DNA from: Erpobdella octoculata
Lineage: Eukaryota > Annelida > Clitellata > Hirudinida > Erpobdellidae
DNA length: 64,000 nt
Direction of reading: 5' to 3'
NCBI GenBank assembly: GCA_963978895.1
Contig: OZ022240.1
Coordinates: forward strand, 10,111,307-10,175,306
Shown here piece after piece: positions 54,424 through 64,000 of this stretch. Positions within the stretch are counted from its first letter, which is position 1. Each line of letters starts with the position of its first letter. The notes beneath the pieces are model-generated. The model had not been told where the DNA came from. It ran no database searches and saw only the letters and a program-made list of their open reading frames with translations. Made by a program: the position numbers and the translations under genes.

Positions 54424-55189
54424 TAATTTTAATACGGGACTGTCGATTTTACCGATTGCAATCACGCGAACCGCCGGGGCAATAGCGCGACCTTTTAAGC
54501 TAGCTGAGAATCGTAAATTGAGTAGAACAAATTTCAAAATCAGCCCATATTTTAATTATTATTATTATTGCCAAATGCTGTATTAAATTTAAAAATTTTC
54601 CACTTCTTTATCGGTTTATATCGGTAAAGTTATTGCCGATAAATATAAATAATGAATATTCATGGTAACCAAAAAGACTCTAAATTGTTTTCGGAGTTCT
54701 TTGGTCTGGCGGTGATCTGCAAAGCATTTCATCTGTGTGTTACCGAATAACTATCATATTGACCGTAGTAAAAAAATGTTAAAAATACCGAATAACTAAA
54801 TAAAAAATTTTACTTTCAAGTTAAATAATTAAAACCCCTTAATTGTTCGTATATCATGCGACGATCGACGTAAACACGTCGGCTGCATTGGTAATTGAGA
54901 GTGGTAACATGGCGGCATACTGGCGACAACATTTCTATTGAAATAATGGGCTAAGCGCAATCCAGTTATATTACAGAGATCAGTGGTGTCATGGCATTTT
55001 GGTTCGTGAGCGAAATTAAATTTGATTTGTTTTATTGTTTCACGTGGAAACTGTGAGTTTTTTTCTTTTCTTCTGTATTCCCTTTTCTAAACCTTTCTTT
55101 CTCTAATAATGTACTCTAGGGATTTCTTATTAAGCCTCTCAATCTTCTACTCTGCCCACTCGCACTGTTCGCCGTAAGATTTATTATCT
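54424..55189. other. No feature recognised
   Basis: No supported frame or repeat. Confidence 0.5.
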
Positions 55190-55329
55190 TGATATTCTTA
55201 ACCTAAACTATATCAGGAAATTTAAACGTATAGCTAAGTGCAATTCTTCTTCCCCTGATCTCTCTATATCAAAACCTCTTCTTAAAATAAACAATCTTAA
55301 AACTAATAATAGTCATAATAATAATAATA

Positions 55330-55919
55330 ATAATAATAATAATCCTAGTTCTAGCCTTAATATAGCCACTCTTAATATTCGTTCTCTAAATAATAAATCA
55401 CTCTTTATCTCGGAGCTAGCCCTGTCTAACTATCTTGATCTCTTTTTCCTGACTGAGACCTGGCATGAATCTGCTTCTTCTCCTTCTCTCCTTGCTTCTG
55501 TTCCTACTGGCTTCTCTTTTGTTGAGCAGGCTAGGCCTCCTACTAATCCTTTTTCTGCTCAACATTCTTCCTATGGTGGCATATGCTTTCTCTTCAAGTC
55601 TTCCTACTCTGTCTCTCTCAATTCTTATACTAAATTCTCATCTTTTGAATGCCTCTTTACCTCTGTTAAAATTAATTTTTTTAAGTTCAATGTAATAGGT
55701 ATCTATAGGCCTCCTAAATGCTCTAAACCACAATTTTTGGAGGATTTTTACAACCTTTCTGAATCTCTTTTTTCTCTATCTACTCCTTCTTTTATCATTG
55801 GGGATTTTATTATTCCTATTAATAAAACTAAGGACTCTTTTGTCTCTCAATTTCTTGAAATCTTATCTACTTTTAACTTCTTTCAGCATTGTGACTTTCC
55901 GACTCATAATCGGTGTAAC
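55330..55919 (+). pseudogene. L2-like LINE endonuclease (APE type), first part
   Basis: One open frame reads LNIATLNIRSLNNKSLFISE, DLFFLTETWHES, YGGICFLFKSSYSV, VIGIYRPPKCSKPQFLEDFY and STPSFIIGDFIIPINKTKDS up to DFPTHNR. These are the N-E-Y-D steps of AP-type endonucleases (LTETW, IYRPP, IGDF). The GDFN asparagine is replaced by Ile and the His end of the domain lies past the RTE insertion. A (AAT)n run (55312-55342) precedes the domain. Confidence 0.85.
55908..55919. repeat. Target-site duplication of the RTE insertion, left
   Basis: AATCGGTGTAAC, matched by AATCGGGGTAAC at 56928-56939 (11/12). Confidence 0.75.
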
Positions 55920-56927
55920 GCGTCGTATAGTCGTATAGTGGTTCGACCAGCTGCATCCGAATTCGAAACGACCTATCCGACGAGTTTACCATTCAAACCG
56001 GTGTCCGGCAGGGAGACGTCGCCTCTCCGCTTCTATTTAACGTCGTGATCGATGCGATCATGAGGAAATCGTTCGAAGGAAGGCGTGGTGTTCAATACGA
56101 CAAAAACAACTTTATCACTGATCTGATGTTCGCGGACGATAGCGCCGTATTCGCCGACACCGACGTGGAAGCTACAGATCGCCTAAACGACATCGGTGAT
56201 ATTGCCAAGTCATACGGCCTAAAGATCAACGCCGAGAAGACCAAGGTATATTACAACGGACGGGTCGCCAGGTCATGTCCACCTAAATGATGTCCAGATC
56301 GAGCAAGTGACGAAATTTAAATACCTTGGATCGATCGTGCAATAAAAGACGTCGTCGTCGGCCGACGTCCACAGCCGCGTTGACCAGGCGACTGCGGCAT
56401 TTGCAGCGCTCAGATGGTGCGTCTGGAAGAAAACAAACATTGCAATCAAGACAAAAATTCGTCTTTACCGAACATTGATTCTTCCGAGACATGGACATTG
56501 TTTAAATCCGATGTGAATAGACTTGAAGTATTCCAAATGCAATGCCTGCGGCGAATACTGGGAGTCTCCATCCGCGACCGCATTCAAAACGAGACGATCC
56601 GTGAACGGTGTGATCGACAACCACTGATCGACGAACACATCCAAAAACGGCGACTACGGTGGTTGGGGCACGTCTGCCGAATGGATGGTAAACGGCTTCC
56701 CAATAGTTTACTTTGGCGGGAGCGACCGCCTGGCTGGCGCATCCAACGTTCGGCGCCAAAGAAAACATGGCTGAAAATTATTGATGGGGACCTCAAGAGA
56801 AAGCGACTGACCGCCGATGGGGCGAGAAGGGTTGCAACCGATCGAGGAAAATGGAAGGTTGTAGTGGAAGACGTTTGTGGTCCCGTGGCACCGACAGCAG
56901 CGTATTGGCTAATAAATAATAAATAAT
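55920..56927 (+). pseudogene. RTE-like LINE, 5'-truncated RT
   Basis: Much GC-richer than its host element. Frames give TGVRQGDVASPLLFNVVIDA, FITDLMFADDSAVFADTDVE with the FADD motif, KSYGLKINAEKTKVYYNG, VTKFKYLGSIVQ before a stop, then QCLRRILGVSIRDRIQNETI, KRRLRWLGHVCRMDGKRLPN and a C terminus ending near YWLINN. The 3' end is (TAA)n, as in RTE elements. 12-bp duplications flank it. One stop and two frameshifts. Confidence 0.85.
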
Positions 56928-57200
56928 AATCGGGGTAACACATTGGATCTTATTATTTCTCCTCTTTTCTCTAATATAAACAATCTTTCACCTGTTAATC
57001 TCCACTTTACTGATCACTACTTTATTTCTCTCACCTTACCTTTATCACAACCTATAATTAATCTTACTTCAGTCACTAAAAGGTGTTGGTCTAGATTTGA
57101 TAAAATTCAATTTTCAAATTTATTTCTCACCTCTGGGTTTTTTTTTCTTCTTTCACTGATGTTGATTCCTTTATGGACAATCTCAATCTGACAATTTCAT
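56928..57200 (+). pseudogene. L2-like LINE endonuclease, second part
   Basis: Resumes in the same domain after the RTE insertion: GNTLDLIISPLFSN, VNLHFTDHYFISLTLPL (the D-H end of the nuclease) and VTKRCWSRFDKIQFSNL. Shifts frame in a T-run near 57130 and is cut by Helitron H5. Confidence 0.8.
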
Positions 57201-57215
57201 CTATCTATATATATA

Positions 57216-58653
57216 TCTATATATATAAAAGAACATGTCCTGACTGACAGATGACTGACTCATAATCAACGCCGAGCTCAAACGCCTCATCCTAGGAACG
57301 TGAAATTTGGAACTTATATTACTTTTATAGCGTAAACATCCGCTAAGAAAGGATTTTTGAAAATTTTGCTCCTGAGGGGAAAAAACTGGAAAACAAACTT
57401 TTTTCTAAAAATTTTTTCTAAAATTTTTTTCTGAAATTTGGTATATAGATTCTTTTTGAAAAATAAAAAGATACGTGTTTCACCATTTTTTGAAAATTCG
57501 GTTTCCCGGACCTCAAATGTGGGTTGGAAAATTGGGTTATTTGGTTTTTAAAGTAGCTTCTACTCAAAAACTGTTAATGCTACAGGAGTAAAAATTAGTA
57601 TTTAGTTTCTACTCCAAAAATAATGAAATACGTGTTTTAGCATTTTTTGAAAATTTGGTTTCCAGGACTTCAAATGTGGGGTGGAAAATAAGGCTAATTG
57701 TCTTTTATAGTAACTGCTACTCAAAAACAGTAAATACCACAGATGTAAAAATTATTATTTAGTTTCTTTTCTAAAAATAAAGATATACGTGTTTCACCAT
57801 TTTATACAAATTTGGTTTCCCGGACCTCAAATGTGGGTTGGAAAATTGGGTTATTTGGTTTTTAAAGTAGCTTCTACTCAAAAACTGTTAATGCTACAAA
57901 AGTAAAAATTAGTATTTAGTTTCTACTCTAAAAATAAGGATATATGTGTTTCACCATTTTTTGAAATTTTGGTTTTCAGGACCTCAAATGTGGGGTGGAA
58001 AAAAGTTTCTTTGGTTTTTAAAGTAACTGCTACTCAAAAACTGTGAATGCTACAGATGTCAAAATTAGTATTTAGTATTTACTCAAAAAATTATGATATA
58101 AGTGTTTCAACATTTTTTTAAAAATTTGGTTTCCAGGACATCAAATGTGGGGTGGAAAAAAGGGTTATTTGATTTCAAAATAACTGCTACTCAAAAACTG
58201 TAAGTGCTACAAATGTAAAAATTAGTATTTTGAAGTTTTGTGCCGGTTAAAAGTAGCTAAGTTCAGTTTATCACCGGCCGGGCCAAGCCGTTATTTTAGA
58301 GTCTTCACACGGGTCAGGCCAAACCTTAAATCAAAGTGGAACGGGCCGAGGTTTTTCACCAAGTATATAGATATTTTAGTGATTTTAGGGTCTTCAGTTG
58401 GGCCGGGCCAAACCTGAAGTCAAGGTGGGACGGGACGAAGTTTTTCATCAAGTATATAGAACTTCTAAGCCTGTAAGAATGGGCCGGGCCTAATTCAGAC
58501 GGGCTGTGCCGGGCAAGGAGTTTGGGTTTTTAAAACGGGCTGGGCTAAGTTGTCGACGGGCCGAGCCGAGACCTAAAAAATTGATCTCTACTATGGATGC
58601 ACGGTTCAAACTCTCTAATTTCATGCGAGCGAAGCCGCAACGGGCACTGCTAG
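57216..58653 (+). mobile_element. Helitron-like element H5
   Basis: 5' end TCTATATATATAAAAGAACA followed by TGTCCTGACTGACAG, a common Helitron 5' form (TC start). 3' end GCGAAGCCGCAACGGGCACTG then CTAGT. Interior: about five copies of a 157-bp unit (GTGTTTCACCATTTTTTGAA ... ACTCAAAAACTGT) starting near 57475, 57632, 57789, 57946 and 58102, then a GGGCCGGGCCAA-rich 3' part. No Rep/helicase, so non-autonomous. Confidence 0.72.
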
Positions 58654-59988
58654 TATATATATATAAGAACATGTCCTGACTGACTGACTGACTGACTAAC
58701 TGACTGATAATCAACGCCGAGCTCAAACGCCTCATCCTAGGAACGTGAAATTTGGAACTTATATTACTTTTATTGCGTAAGCATCCACTAAGAAAGGATT
58801 TTTTTAAATTTTGCTTCTGAGGGGAAAAAACTGGAAAACAAACTTTTTTCTAAAACAATGTATATCTCGAAAACCAAAAATGAGGAGATTTTGAAATTTG
58901 GTATATGGATTCTTCTTAAAAAATAAAAAGATACGTGTTTCACAATTTTTTGAAAATTCGGTTTCCTAGACCTCAAATGTGGGTTGGAAAATTGGGTTAT
59001 TTGGTTTTTAAAGTAGCTGCTACTCAAAAACTGTGAATGCTACAGGAGTAAAAATTAGTATTTAGTTTCTACTCCAAAAATAATGAAATACGTGTTTTAG
59101 CATTTTTTGAAAATTTGGTTTCCAGGACTTTAAATGTGGGGTGGAAAATAAGATTACTTGGTTTTTAAAGTAACTGCTACTCAAAAACTGTGAATGCTAC
59201 AGATGTAAAAATTAGTATTTAGTATTTTTTTTATTGAGATTTAGCATACGCCTTATCAAGACAAGTCTTGCTCAAGGCGAGAGAGGGAGGGTACTTGCAA
59301 AGGCAGCCATTTATAGCCGCCTACCCCTTTAGCAAATGCGAGTTGCTTAAGGGAGTTACGCTGGTGACGCCGGCGAAGTTTGAACTGCCGACCTAACGAT
59401 CGACAGGCGAACGCTCTACCGCTCTGCCACCAGCGCCTCAATAAATAACGATATAAGTGTTGCACCATTTTTTAAAACTTTGGTTTTCGTGACTTCAAAT
59501 GTGGGGTCAAAATAAGGGTTATTTGAATTTAAAATAACTGCTACTCAACAACTGCAAGCATTACAGATGTAAAACTTGGTATTTTGAGGTCTTGTGCCGG
59601 TTAAAAGTAGCTGAGTCCAGTTTATCACCGGTCGGCCAAGCCGTTATTTTAGGGTCTTCTTACGGGCCAGGCTAAACCTTAAATCAAGGTGGTACGGGCC
59701 GAGGTTTTTCACTAAGCATATAGACATTTTAGTGATTTTAGGGTCTTCAGACGGGCCGAGCAAAACCTGAAGTCAAGGTGGGACGGGCCGAAGTTTTTCA
59801 TCAAGTATATAGAATTTCTAGGCCTGTAAAAACGGGCCGGGCCCAAATTAAACAGGCCGTGCCGGCCCAGGAATTTTGGTTTTGAAACGGGCTGGGCCAA
59901 GTTGTCGACGGGCCGAGCCGACACCTATGGATGCACGGTTCAAATTCTCTAATTTCATGCGAGCGAAGCCGTTACGGGCACTGCTAGT
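58654..59988 (+). mobile_element. Helitron-like element H6, head-to-tail with H5
   Basis: Begins TATATATATATAAGAACATG immediately after the H5 end, repeats the same body (units near 58937, 59092, 59457) and 3' part, and ends GGGCACTGCTAGT at 59984-59988. Contains SINE family 3. The L2-like LINE frame resumes after it. Confidence 0.72.
59233..59436 (-). mobile_element. tRNA-derived SINE, family 3
   Basis: Minus-strand head GCGCTGGTGGCAGAGCGGTA carries box A (TGGCAGAGCGG) and, 30 nt on, box B-like AGTTCAAACTT. The body follows to a CTCGCCTTGAGCAAGACTTG segment and an A/T tail. Only one copy in the window. Inserted in a 157-bp unit of H6. Confidence 0.78.
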
Positions 59989-59989
59989 A

Positions 59990-60435
59990 CTGGATACTTT
60001 GGTTCCTTTTGAGACGTTTAAGTTTCGACTCTTTTCTAAAAAAGCTCCTTGGTTTGATCGTGTATGTGTTTTCTTGAAGCAATCTGCACGTAAAGCTGAG
60101 CGAGCTTATCGTTCTAAATTATCTAAGGGTTCTTGGTACGAGTGGCAATACAATCTCAAACAATACCATAACCTCATCTCTGCTAAGCATTTTTCCTTTT
60201 TGAGAAAATCTATTGTTCTTGCTTCTAGCTCTAGGAATAGGTGGTCTTCTCTTTCTAAACTTCTCAATAAAAATTCTCCTCCCTTTTTTTCTCCTGATGA
60301 CTATCACAATTTTCTTACTACCAAAATTGAAAACATTAGATCTTCTAACAATAGTCAAACCCCTATTTTTTCTAAATTCTCTACTGAAACTTTTACTTTT
60401 TTCTCTCCTATTACACTTGACTATCTTACTAAACC
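59990..60435 (+). pseudogene. L2-like LINE connector between endonuclease and RT
   Basis: Open frame FKFRLFSKKAPWFDRVCVFL, KAERAYRSKLSKGSWYEWQY, SAKHFSFLRKSIVLASSSRN, NRWSSLSKLLNKNSPP, the region with the typical 'PWFDxxL...KR..ER.YR' and 'N.RWSSLSxLL' of L2/CR1 elements. Breaks at LDYLTK. Confidence 0.8.
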
Positions 60436-60648
60436 TGGTCGATATCTTTTCTGTCGTCGTCAGACATGTCGAGAGATTCGTAGACATTGTACACATCATT
60501 GCTTAGACAGGCTATGAATATCGCAACTCTTTTTTCTTTCGGCTCTTTATTGAGATATGTCGCAGTTTCATAATTTTTCCATTGAGCTTTAAATCTTCTC
60601 CAATTAATTGCAATGTTCCCAACAGTCGTTAGTGGGAGTGGCAAAGGA
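60436..60648 (-). pseudogene. Gypsy gag fragment
   Basis: Minus strand NIAINWRRFKAQWKNYETAT, KEPKEKRVAIFIACLSNDVY, NVYESLDMSDDDRKDIDQV: the matrix/capsid start 'NWxxFKxxWxNYExAT...KRVATFLxxxGxxxxxVYxxLDM' common in Gypsy elements. About 71 codons, unrelated to the SCAN-like or right-end gags here. Confidence 0.75.
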
Positions 60649-60649
60649 A

Positions 60650-61110
60650 TATGCGTCTTCTTCTTGCTCTATTCTACTTTCTCTAACTCTTCTCTTGAGT
60701 CTGTTCTTAATCAAATAACTGCCTGCCTTCAATCTATTATATCCTGGAGTTCTTCTATGTGTCTCAAACTTAATCCTGACAAGTTTGAACTTATCTATTT
60801 CAATAAGTCCTCTAAATCTCTAATTCTCTTCCTTTGATTTTGCCACCACCATCTTCTCTTTCCATTTCTCCTTCTCCTTTGATTCGTAGCTTAGGTTTTC
60901 TCTTTGACTCCAACTTGTCTCTAACCCCTCAAATTACATCTGTTACTAAATCTTGTTACTTCCATATTCGCCGTATTAAGCAGCTTCGTCCACTTCTGGA
61001 TGACCCCTCTCTACAACTTCTAGTCTCTTCTTTTGTTCTGTCTTGAATTGATTACTGCAATTCACTATATTATGGTCTTCCTGACACTACCCTTTATGCT
61101 CTCTCTAAAG
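60650..61110 (+). pseudogene. L2-like LINE RT C terminus
   Basis: Plus strand, with one frame change near 60840: ITACLQSIISWSSSMCLKLN, PDKFELIYFN, SLGFLFDSNLSLTPQITSVT, KSCYFHIRRIKQLRPLL, LVSSFVLS then a stop, IDYCNSLYYGLPDTTLYALS. This is the palm-thumb end of an L2-like RT. The 3' UTR is displaced by the Gypsy LTR. Confidence 0.85.
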
Positions 61111-61114
61111 CCTT

Positions 61115-61333
61115 TGTTATGGAGACATTTAATTGTATTAATTATATATTTTTATAATTGACAGTTAATATTAATATCTACGGTTGTGGATATTAATATC
61201 TTTGTTTTCCTTCCATTAACGTCCTTTTTTGAGTTTCTCTCTCGTTGTTGATGGCTGAGCGCTGTATCGTTTTTATGGTTAAATAAACTATATTCGAAAT
61301 ATAACTAACGTCGTTGTTTATCGGGTCATAACA
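61115..61333 (+). mobile_element. 5' LTR of Gypsy element 3
   Basis: 219 bp, TGTTATGG...CATAACA with a 7-bp inverted pair at its ends. Contains a TTAAATAAAC polyadenylation-like signal (AATAAA near 61283). The internal region starts at 61334. Confidence 0.85.
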
Positions 61334-61352
61334 TTTTGGCGACGAGGATTTG
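61334..61352 (+). other. Primer-binding site region of Gypsy element 3
   Basis: TTTTGGCGACGAGGAT directly after the LTR. TGGCGACGAGGAT-type sites are usual in Gypsy elements. The tRNA was not identified. Confidence 0.6.
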
Positions 61353-61354
61353 AA

Positions 61355-64000
61355 ATGGCTGAAGAAAAGTTTTATTCACTCATGGCTACGTTTTTGGAGG
61401 AAAACCGACGCCGAGACGAAGAAAACCGACGCCGAGATGAAGAAAACCGCAAACGTGAGGAGGAGATGCGTACGCAAATTCTCGAAGACAATCGCAAACG
61501 CGAAGAGGTTTTTGCAGAACTCATTCGGTCGATGAAGTTTCAATCAAGTGGTCCAGTTTCAATGGTTAGAAACAAACCAGATTTGGTACCAGAGTTGATG
61601 AGACAAATTTCGGAATTCAGCCATGACCCCGAGTCCGGTAGGACATTCTCAAAGTGGATTGATCGTTTCGAAGCAGTTATGATCAGCCATGGTACCGAGT
61701 TATTCGACCCAGATAAAACGCAAGCACTCGTGTCGAAGTTGGACTTGCAATCGTACGGGAGTTTCACCGACCACATCTTGCCGAAAACAACAAAAGATCT
61801 GACCTACGACGAAACCAAGGAAATTTTGGAGTCGCTGTTTGGGGACAAGGTCTCGGTTTTCAGGAGAAGGTTCGACATGTTCAGGTTGGTAATTGGTGAT
61901 CTTGGGTACAGCAAGCTAGGTTCAACAATAAATAGAATGACGGCACTGGCTCAAGTCGAACAAATGTCAAAAGAACATTTTAAATGTCTTGTTTTTGTTT
62001 CGGCACTGCAAGGAGCTCGACATGCTGACATCCGAACAAGGTTGTTGAGGAAACTGGAGACTCAAGAGGAGTGCACGTTAGCTGACCTTGTTAAAGAATG
62101 CGAATTCGTAACGAGTTTGAAAATAGATTCGGACGTCATCGACAATGTACAAAATGTTAATGCAGTAAAACAAATGAACAGGAAGAAGCCTCGACCTGGG
62201 TTCCCTAGCAAGGATATCCCCCGATCTTCTACCAAAGGTAATTGTTTCATCTGTGGTTCGCCAGAACATTTTAGAAAAGATTGTCCGAAAAATCAGCCAA
62301 AAGCTCAACAGAGAAAAAATAAAGCAATTAAGAAGATTGTTGGTAATGTGGTTGCCAATCGGAGGTACACTGAGGTTAATTTTGGTGACACTCAGGTTAG
62401 AATGCAGTTAGATTCTGGTGCCGACGTCACACTCATCAACAAGGAAACATGGGAACAAATCGGTTCACCTGCCTTGGAGAGGTCAACGACGACACTGGGA
62501 GCTGCAAATGGAAGTCCGATTGAGGTCCTGGGACAATTTGATGTAAAGTTCACCTGTGGAGGACATTCAGGTCACGGTCGCTGCTACGTGGCTGACAAAG
62601 TCGAGCAATTGTTAGGCATCGAATGGATGAACCAACTTCCTCCTCTTCAAAAAGCATTCAACGCCATCTGCTGCAAAATTGAGCAGAAGCCAAAGGAGGA
62701 AGGGGAACATCTTGCCAGCAGTTTGAGTGAATGTTTTCCAGATGTTTTCAAGGAAGAATTGGGAAAATGTCAAACAAAAGCTCAATTGTTCGTCAAGCAG
62801 GGAACACGTCCAATCTTCTGCCGACAGAGAAAGATTCCGTTTGCTCGGGAAGAAGCAGTTAACGTGGAGCTGGAGCGTTTGGTGCAGCAGGGAGTTCTGA
62901 AGAAGGTTGACTACAGCAACTGGGCCGCCCCGATTGTTGTGGTTGCCAAGAAAAATGGAGCAGTCAGGATATGTGCAGACTTCAAAACAGGACTCAACGA
63001 TGCACTGGAAATGCACCGACACCCGCTACCTGTGCCCGATGAAATCTTTGCTCGTCTGAACCAAGGCGCATGGTTCACTCAGATTGACTTCGCTGACGCA
63101 TACTTGCAGATGGAAGTTGAAGACGACTCGAAGGAACTGGTCACAATTAATACACACAAAGGTTTGTTCCAGTACCAGCGATTGCCTTTTGGAGTCAAAT
63201 GCGCACCTGGCATTTTTCAAGAAGCTATGGATCGAATGATCACAGGACTGGAAGGTTGTGCAGCATATCTAGATGATGTCATAGTGACCGGATCTACGCT
63301 GGATGAACACAATCGAAATGTTGAAGCTTTGTTCAAGAAAATCGCTGAGAGTGGATTTCGTGTACGAATGGAAAAGTGTTCATTTGCTAAAGAAGAAATC
63401 AAGTTTTTGGGGCACATTGTTTCAAGAGATGGCCGTCGACCAGACCCCGAGAAAATTCAAGCGATTGTTGAAATGCCAGAGCCTAAGGATGCAAAGCAGT
63501 TAAAATCATTCTTAGGCATGATAAGCTATTATTCGTCCTTTGTACCAGAGATGCGATCAATGAGGGGCCCTTTGGACGATCTCGAAAGGAAGGACACATT
63601 TGAATGGACTGCAGAGCACCAGGAAGTTTTAAGAAAGCTAAAGAAAGTGCTGCAGTCAGATCTGTTGTTGACGCACTACGACCCTGAACTGGACATTGTC
63701 GTTGCTGCGGACGCGTGTGAATATGGAATCGGAGCTGTGATCTCCCATCGTTTTCCAAACGGCATGGAAAAAGCAATTGCACACGCCAGTAGAGCTTTCA
63801 CAAAGGCTGAGAAGAACTACGGACAGATAGAGAAGGAAGCTCTTGCCTTGGTATTCGCAGTGAGAAAATTCCACCGCTATGTTTATGGCAGACGCTTCAT
63901 GCTGCTGACAGATCACAAGCCCTTACTATCTATTTTTGGATCAAAGGTTGGTGTATCTGCTCACTCAGCAAATCGACTACAACGATGGGAACTCGTCTTG
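61355..64000 (+). CDS. Gypsy gag-pol polyprotein, open to the window edge
   Basis: ATG at 61355 opens 882 codons without a stop up to base 64000, so the element looks intact as far as seen. Order from residue 1: a repeated charged N-terminal coiled coil (ENRRRDEENRRRDEENRKRE), capsid (FSKWIDRFEAVM, LVSKLDLQSYGSF, KCLVFVSALQGARHADIRTR), one zinc knuckle at about residue 297 (CFICGSPEHFRKDC), retropepsin LDSGADVTLI at about 351, RT with FTQIDFADAYLQMEV, LPFGVKCAPGIFQ and YLDDVIVTG at about 638, then RNaseH with VVAADACEYGIGAVI at about 786, YGQIEKEALALVFAV and LLTDHKPL. Gag and pol share one frame. Order and single ORF suggest the Mag-like branch. Integrase and 3' LTR must be to the right. GC content is higher than the surroundings, as for a young element. 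Confidence 0.93.
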   Translation, partial: MAEEKFYSLMATFLEENRRRDEENRRRDEENRKREEEMRTQILEDNRKREEVFAELIRSMKFQSSGPVSMVRNKPDLVPELMRQISEFSHDPESGRTFSKWIDRFEAVMISHGTELFDPDKTQALVSKLDLQSYGSFTDHILPKTTKDLTYDETKEILESLFGDKVSVFRRRFDMFRLVIGDLGYSKLGSTINRMTALAQVEQMSKEHFKCLVFVSALQGARHADIRTRLLRKLETQEECTLADLVKECEFVTSLKIDSDVIDNVQNVNAVKQMNRKKPRPGFPSKDIPRSSTKGNCFICGSPEHFRKDCPKNQPKAQQRKNKAIKKIVGNVVANRRYTEVNFGDTQVRMQLDSGADVTLINKETWEQIGSPALERSTTTLGAANGSPIEVLGQFDVKFTCGGHSGHGRCYVADKVEQLLGIEWMNQLPPLQKAFNAICCKIEQKPKEEGEHLASSLSECFPDVFKEELGKCQTKAQLFVKQGTRPIFCRQRKIPFAREEAVNVELERLVQQGVLKKVDYSNWAAPIVVVAKKNGAVRICADFKTGLNDALEMHRHPLPVPDEIFARLNQGAWFTQIDFADAYLQMEVEDDSKELVTINTHKGLFQYQRLPFGVKCAPGIFQEAMDRMITGLEGCAAYLDDVIVTGSTLDEHNRNVEALFKKIAESGFRVRMEKCSFAKEEIKFLGHIVSRDGRRPDPEKIQAIVEMPEPKDAKQLKSFLGMISYYSSFVPEMRSMRGPLDDLERKDTFEWTAEHQEVLRKLKKVLQSDLLLTHYDPELDIVVAADACEYGIGAVISHRFPNGMEKAIAHASRAFTKAEKNYGQIEKEALALVFAVRKFHRYVYGRRFMLLTDHKPLLSIFGSKVGVSAHSANRLQRWELVL

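Larger units (their letters stand above)
55190..61114 (+). mobile_element. L2-like LINE, shredded by nested insertions
   Basis: Three collinear pieces belong to one element: endonuclease (55330-55919 and 56928-57200), connector (59990-60435) and RT C terminus (60650-61110). It is interrupted by an RTE LINE, two Helitrons, a SINE and a Gypsy gag scrap, and ends where the Gypsy LTR begins at 61115. The RT core before FADD is deleted between about 60435 and 60650. Confidence 0.83.

Noticed and set aside
54359..54586. Gly/Leu-rich and Pro/Asn-rich open frames on both strands
   Set aside because: Translation of the telomere-like TTAGGG tract.

Overview
This is a eukaryotic, almost certainly invertebrate animal, genomic window. 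It is AT-rich, has a spliced cholinesterase gene, metazoan-type TTAGGG interstitial repeats and tRNA-derived SINEs, and is packed with animal transposable elements. I cannot name the species from the sequence alone. The cholinesterase looks bilaterian, perhaps lophotrochozoan, but that is an impression.

Layout. 1-16300: a decayed ZBED-type hAT transposase, a tRNA-SINE, a solo LTR and a dense nest of Penelope-like elements (PLEs, families A, B, C, D and G). A Gypsy element with the unusual order protease-integrase-RT-RNaseH (Gmr1-like) lies inside the nest. Its RNaseH is split by a 2.6 kb hAT element with a clean 8-bp target-site duplication. 16300-26240: mostly non-coding, with (TA)n tracts, a Helitron remnant, SINE-like copies and decayed hAT fragments. 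26244-39923: a cholinesterase gene, with one large exon carrying the catalytic triad and a second exon 11.9 kb downstream. The intron begins with exactly 18 tandem copies of a 44-bp unit that starts 7 nt inside the exon, so the 5' splice site is copied 17 times. The intron also holds a second Gmr1-like element with a SCAN-like capsid and another PLE nest (families D and E, including a 524-bp-arm palindrome). 40000-48430: SINE, RTE LINE remnant, PLE families F, G and D, Helitron pieces and a hAT element with a KIAA1586-like transposase inserted in (TA)n. 48700-51500: a CR1/Jockey-like LINE interrupted by a MITE. 51500-55130: a 401-bp tandem duplication, a foldback repeat and an interstitial telomere-like tract. 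55190-61110: an L2-like LINE cut up by an RTE insertion, two head-to-tail Helitrons, a SINE and a Gypsy gag fragment. 61115-64000: the 5' LTR and an open 882-codon gag-pol of a Gypsy element running off the window.

The most interesting system is the set of seven PLE families. Their repeated terminal segment (pLTR) carries minimal type-I hammerhead ribozymes whose CTGANGA core overlaps a conserved ATG (CTGANGATGG) that starts the PLE reading frame. Most insertion boundaries fall in (TA)n. Four insertions (A, D, E, F) are head-to-head: both outer ends are PLE 3' ends anchored in (TA)n, and the 5'-truncated ends meet inside. This suggests priming from both sides of a self-complementary (TA)n target. 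Two different PLE families sit in the same (TA)n tract of two copies of one LTR. The only host gene I can support is the cholinesterase.
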